A DNA stretch of 10,254 bases, from NCBI GenBank assembly GCA_938074515.1, contig CALJFV010000034.1:1-10254 (forward strand). Direction: 5' to 3'. Position numbers and translations under genes: made by a program. The notes under the pieces are model-generated. The model searched no databases. It saw only the letters and a list, made by a program, of their open reading frames with translations, and was not told the DNA's origin. This DNA comes from an uncultured Flavobacteriaceae bacterium (lineage in GTDB: Bacteria; Bacteroidota; Bacteroidia; Flavobacteriales; Flavobacteriaceae). Positions 8,109 through 10,254 of this stretch are shown piece by piece (the stretch's first letter is position 1; every line of letters begins with the position of its first letter).

Positions 8109-8190
8109 TCTATTCCTTTAACGGGTTGGTTTTTATATGTGGCTTCTCAAAAGGAAACTGAGGTCAAAATTTTTGGCGCGTTTATAGGAG
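8109..8190. other. Convergent intergenic gap
   Basis: These 82 bases separate two genes reading towards each other, so transcripts of both should end here. I find no strong GC-rich hairpin with a T-run. The only inverted repeat I can see is TTCCTTT near the left end and AAAGGAA near 8150, with a loop of about 30 bases, too weak to call a terminator. Confidence 0.4.
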
Positions 8191-8703
8191 TTAAAATCCA
8201 AAACGCAGCGCCAGTGCAATATCAAAAACCAGGGCGTTATAATAGCCCCCAAGACCATACTCAGGCCGAATATCGAGGCCTAAAATTAGTGGCGTATCAA
8301 AGAACACTCTAACTCCAGTATATTCCACCCCAATGATCCCTGAAAACAAAAGATTGGTGCTGCTAAAAGCCTCCGCTCCAGTAGCGCTATTGCCGACGTT
8401 TTGATACAGGAACCCAGTTCCAGCGCCGTAGTAGTATTGGAAGTCGCCATCGAGCAAATTAACCCACTGATAACCGGCACTTAGTTTAAATAACTGCTGA
8501 TTGGCTTGCTCACGTCGATTACTGCGCCACCCCAGGTCAATCTGATAACGGGTGCCTTCCGTGATCGCCTGTTGATAGCTCAATTCAGGGCCCACACCAC
8601 CATTATCGCCAAAGCGCAAACCCAAGGCATTATTCGGAATATATTGTGCCCAAATAGCCGTTGGCAATAGAAAGAAAAATACGAGGTAAACTGCTGGTTT
8701 CAT
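8191..8703 (-). CDS. Small secreted protein, likely outer-membrane beta-barrel
   Basis: Predicted exported protein of 170 residues; I cannot assign a specific family. The first 19-20 residues form a signal peptide (MKPAVYLVFFFLLPTAIWAQ), probably cut between Ala19 and Gln20. The mature part has alternating hydrophobic and polar residues with many Gly and aromatic residues, for example GLRFGD, YQIDLGW, FKLSAGYQW, YYYGAGTGFLY and IGVEYTGVRVFF, and it ends in ALRFGF with a terminal Phe. This is the pattern of a small eight-strand outer-membrane barrel such as an OmpX/OmpA-like or 'porin family' protein in Bacteroidota. There are no cysteines and no plug or TonB box. It is transcribed alone, divergently from the FAD oxidase gene and convergently with bshA. 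Function could be structural or defensive at the surface; the sequence does not say. Confidence 0.8.
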   Translation of the reverse strand: MKPAVYLVFFFLLPTAIWAQYIPNNALGLRFGDNGGVGPELSYQQAITEGTRYQIDLGWRSNRREQANQQLFKLSAGYQWVNLLDGDFQYYYGAGTGFLYQNVGNSATGAEAFSSTNLLFSGIIGVEYTGVRVFFDTPLILGLDIRPEYGLGGYYNALVFDIALALRFGF

Positions 8704-8765
8704 AGATCATAAAAATAACCAAATTATCCCTTAATCTCTCCTGTTGAAAATGTTAACTTTAAGCC
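8704..8765. promoter_or_regulatory. Divergent promoter region
   Basis: These 62 bases between two divergent starts must hold both promoters. On the + strand TAACTTTA (8754-8761) resembles the Bacteroidota -7 element TAnnTTTG but would start transcription almost at the ATG. On the minus strand TAATTTG (8720-8726) is one spacer base short of that consensus. Neither has a well-placed -33 TTG, so individual elements are uncertain. Confidence 0.35.
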
Positions 8766-10254
8766 ATGGAGATCAATACTCAGAAACCATTTGATTTTAG
8801 TGATTTAGATCAAAAGTTAGCAGGTAATTGTCATTGGGACGATCTGCATCTGATGATGTATGCTACAGATGCTTCTGTATATCGCAACCGCCCTAAGGCC
8901 GTGGTTTATCCAAAAACTGATGAAGATGTGACTACGGTGCTGGCTTGGTGTGCACAGCGGCAGATTTCGATAACGCCGCGCGCAGCAGGGACTTCGCTTG
9001 CGGGACAATGCGTGAGTGATGGGGTCGTGCTTGATGTTTCTCGTTATTTAAATCAAATTATTCATTTTGATGCCCAGCAAAAAACGATTACTGTGCAGCC
9101 TGGAGTTGTTCGGGACGACCTTAATCGGTATTTAAAGCCCCACGGATTGTTTTTTGGCCCTAACACTTCAACCTCTAGCCGAAGTACCTTGGGCGGTATG
9201 GTAGGCAACAACAGTAGCGGCACCACCTCGATTAAGTATGGGGTTACACGTGATAAAGTACTGGCCCTGTCCGGTTATTTAGGCACTGGTGAATTTGTTA
9301 CTTTTTGCCGTCCTGGATTTCATTCAAATCGTCAAATTGAGGTTCAGAAAAAAGGTCAACACTTAAAGACTTCAGTAATTGATTTATTGAGCGAGGTAAC
9401 AACCCGACAGAACATTATACAACAGTATCCCAAACCCAGTATTCATCGCCGCAATACTGGCTATGCTTTGGATTTACTCGCTGCCCAATGGGAGAATCAT
9501 GAGACGCAGCCAGCCGACTTAGACTTACTTCCGCTTATTTGTGGTAGTGAAGGCACGCTAATGATCTCTACTGCCATCACCCTGCACCTAGATGAGTTGC
9601 CCCCAGAACACAATGCTTTGGTGGTTTTACAATACTCGAGTATGGAAGAATGTATGTTAGATGTGGTAACTGCCATGAAACATGATCTTTATACTTGTGA
9701 GCTGATCGATGATGTCGTTTTGGATTGCACCGCTCAAAACAGTCTGTATGCCGCTTATCGATTTTTTGTCAAAGACACCCCAAAGGCCGTTTTATTTTGC
9801 GAATTGCGTGATGTAACCCTGAAGGGCTTATCGCGACAAGTAGATGAATTTTGCCTCGATCTTAAAAACCAAAATCGTGCTTATGCTGTTCAAGTGTTGC
9901 ACGGTGAAGATATCGATAGAGCGATTAAGTTGCGCATTGCAGGACTGGGGCTTTTAGGCGCCATGGTTGGTGACAAAAAGGCGGTAGCCTGCATAGAAGA
10001 TACAGCCGTATCCTTAGAAGATCTTCCAGAATTCATCCAGGCCTTTACTGCGATTATGAAATCATTCGATCAAAAGGCGGTTTATTATGCTCATGCTGGG
10101 GCTGGTGAACTGCATTTACGGCCTATTTTAAATCTCAAAGAAGATCAAGATAAAAAAGACTTTCGCGCCATAACCCAGGCCGTTAGCACATTGGTTAAAC
10201 AGTACCGCGGTTCACTCTCTGGGGAACATGGCGATGGCATCGTACGCTCTGAAT
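8766..10254 (+). CDS. FAD-linked D-2-hydroxyacid dehydrogenase (YdiJ-like), 3' partial
   Basis: Flavin-dependent oxidase of the GlcD/VAO fold, open to the right edge with 496 residues visible. It oxidises a D-2-hydroxyacid to the 2-oxoacid, possibly D-2-hydroxyglutarate as for E. coli YdiJ, or D-lactate. The FAD-binding part has YATDASVYRNRP (32-43), PRAAGTSLAG (71-80), VQPGVVRDDLN (110-120), GPNTSTSSRSTLGGMVGNNS (131-150) and CGSEGT (259-264). The FAD-oxidase C domain has YAHAGAGELHLRP (441-453), where His443 and His450 fit the metal ligands of D-2-hydroxyglutarate dehydrogenase, and GSLSGEHGDGIVR (482-494). YdiJ-type proteins are near 1000 residues with 4Fe-4S and CCG domains after this point, so about half the gene is likely missing; a shorter GlcD-like protein without Fe-S domains cannot be excluded. 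The ATG at 8766 is the first in frame in the short divergent region. Confidence 0.9.
   Translation, partial: MEINTQKPFDFSDLDQKLAGNCHWDDLHLMMYATDASVYRNRPKAVVYPKTDEDVTTVLAWCAQRQISITPRAAGTSLAGQCVSDGVVLDVSRYLNQIIHFDAQQKTITVQPGVVRDDLNRYLKPHGLFFGPNTSTSSRSTLGGMVGNNSSGTTSIKYGVTRDKVLALSGYLGTGEFVTFCRPGFHSNRQIEVQKKGQHLKTSVIDLLSEVTTRQNIIQQYPKPSIHRRNTGYALDLLAAQWENHETQPADLDLLPLICGSEGTLMISTAITLHLDELPPEHNALVVLQYSSMEECMLDVVTAMKHDLYTCELIDDVVLDCTAQNSLYAAYRFFVKDTPKAVLFCELRDVTLKGLSRQVDEFCLDLKNQNRAYAVQVLHGEDIDRAIKLRIAGLGLLGAMVGDKKAVACIEDTAVSLEDLPEFIQAFTAIMKSFDQKAVYYAHAGAGELHLRPILNLKEDQDKKDFRAITQAVSTLVKQYRGSLSGEHGDGIVRSE

Noticed and set aside
8112..8155. Inverted repeat TTCCTTT/AAAGGAA as a bidirectional terminator after bshA.
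   Set aside because: The stem is only seven A/T-rich base pairs with a loop of about 30 bases and no following T-run.

Overview
The window looks like a chromosomal, mostly housekeeping stretch from a member of the Bacteroidota, probably Flavobacteriia-like. The clues are a Bacteroidota-style MCE (MlaD-like) protein with a conserved C-terminal signature, signal peptides ending in -AQ, starts with little Shine-Dalgarno support, a recognisable bacillithiol glycosyltransferase (BshA), and a GH3-plus-serine-hydrolase fusion typical of this phylum. I cannot assign a genus from the sequence. I see no tRNA, rRNA, transposase, phage gene, CRISPR array or defence locus.

Layout: from base 2 to base 8108 there are seven genes on the + strand, with overlaps or gaps of at most 36 bases, so they may be cotranscribed. 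In order they are: the 3' part of an mlaD-like MCE gene, cut by the left edge; a NarI-like membrane protein carrying a double 4Fe-4S domain; a small HAD-family phosphatase; a soluble CCG-type (HdrD-like) Fe-S protein; a 161-residue protein of unknown function; a 998-residue periplasmic protein fusing a NagZ-like GH3 enzyme to a class C beta-lactamase-like domain; and bshA. An 82-base convergent gap follows. Next is a minus-strand gene for a small secreted, probably beta-barrel, protein (8191-8703). A 62-base divergent intergenic region separates it from a + strand gene for a large FAD-linked oxidase of the YdiJ/D-2-hydroxyglutarate dehydrogenase type, which is open to the right edge (8766-10254).

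How the genes may work together: the membrane Fe-S protein and the CCG protein look like the two halves of one quinone-reducing module, resembling the single-chain EtfD/EMO proteins that pass electrons from electron-transfer flavoprotein to menaquinone. The HAD gene sits between these halves, which is the oddest arrangement here. The MCE protein (envelope lipid transport) and the GH3/serine hydrolase fusion (peptidoglycan amino sugars) are envelope functions. BshA starts synthesis of the thiol bacillithiol. The flavoprotein at the right edge oxidises a D-2-hydroxyacid and could feed the same quinone pool.

Nothing in the window is convincingly a new system. The points most worth a second look are the split, HAD-interrupted Fe-S module, the two-enzyme GH3/beta-lactamase-like fusion, and the uncharacterised 161-residue protein held within this gene set.
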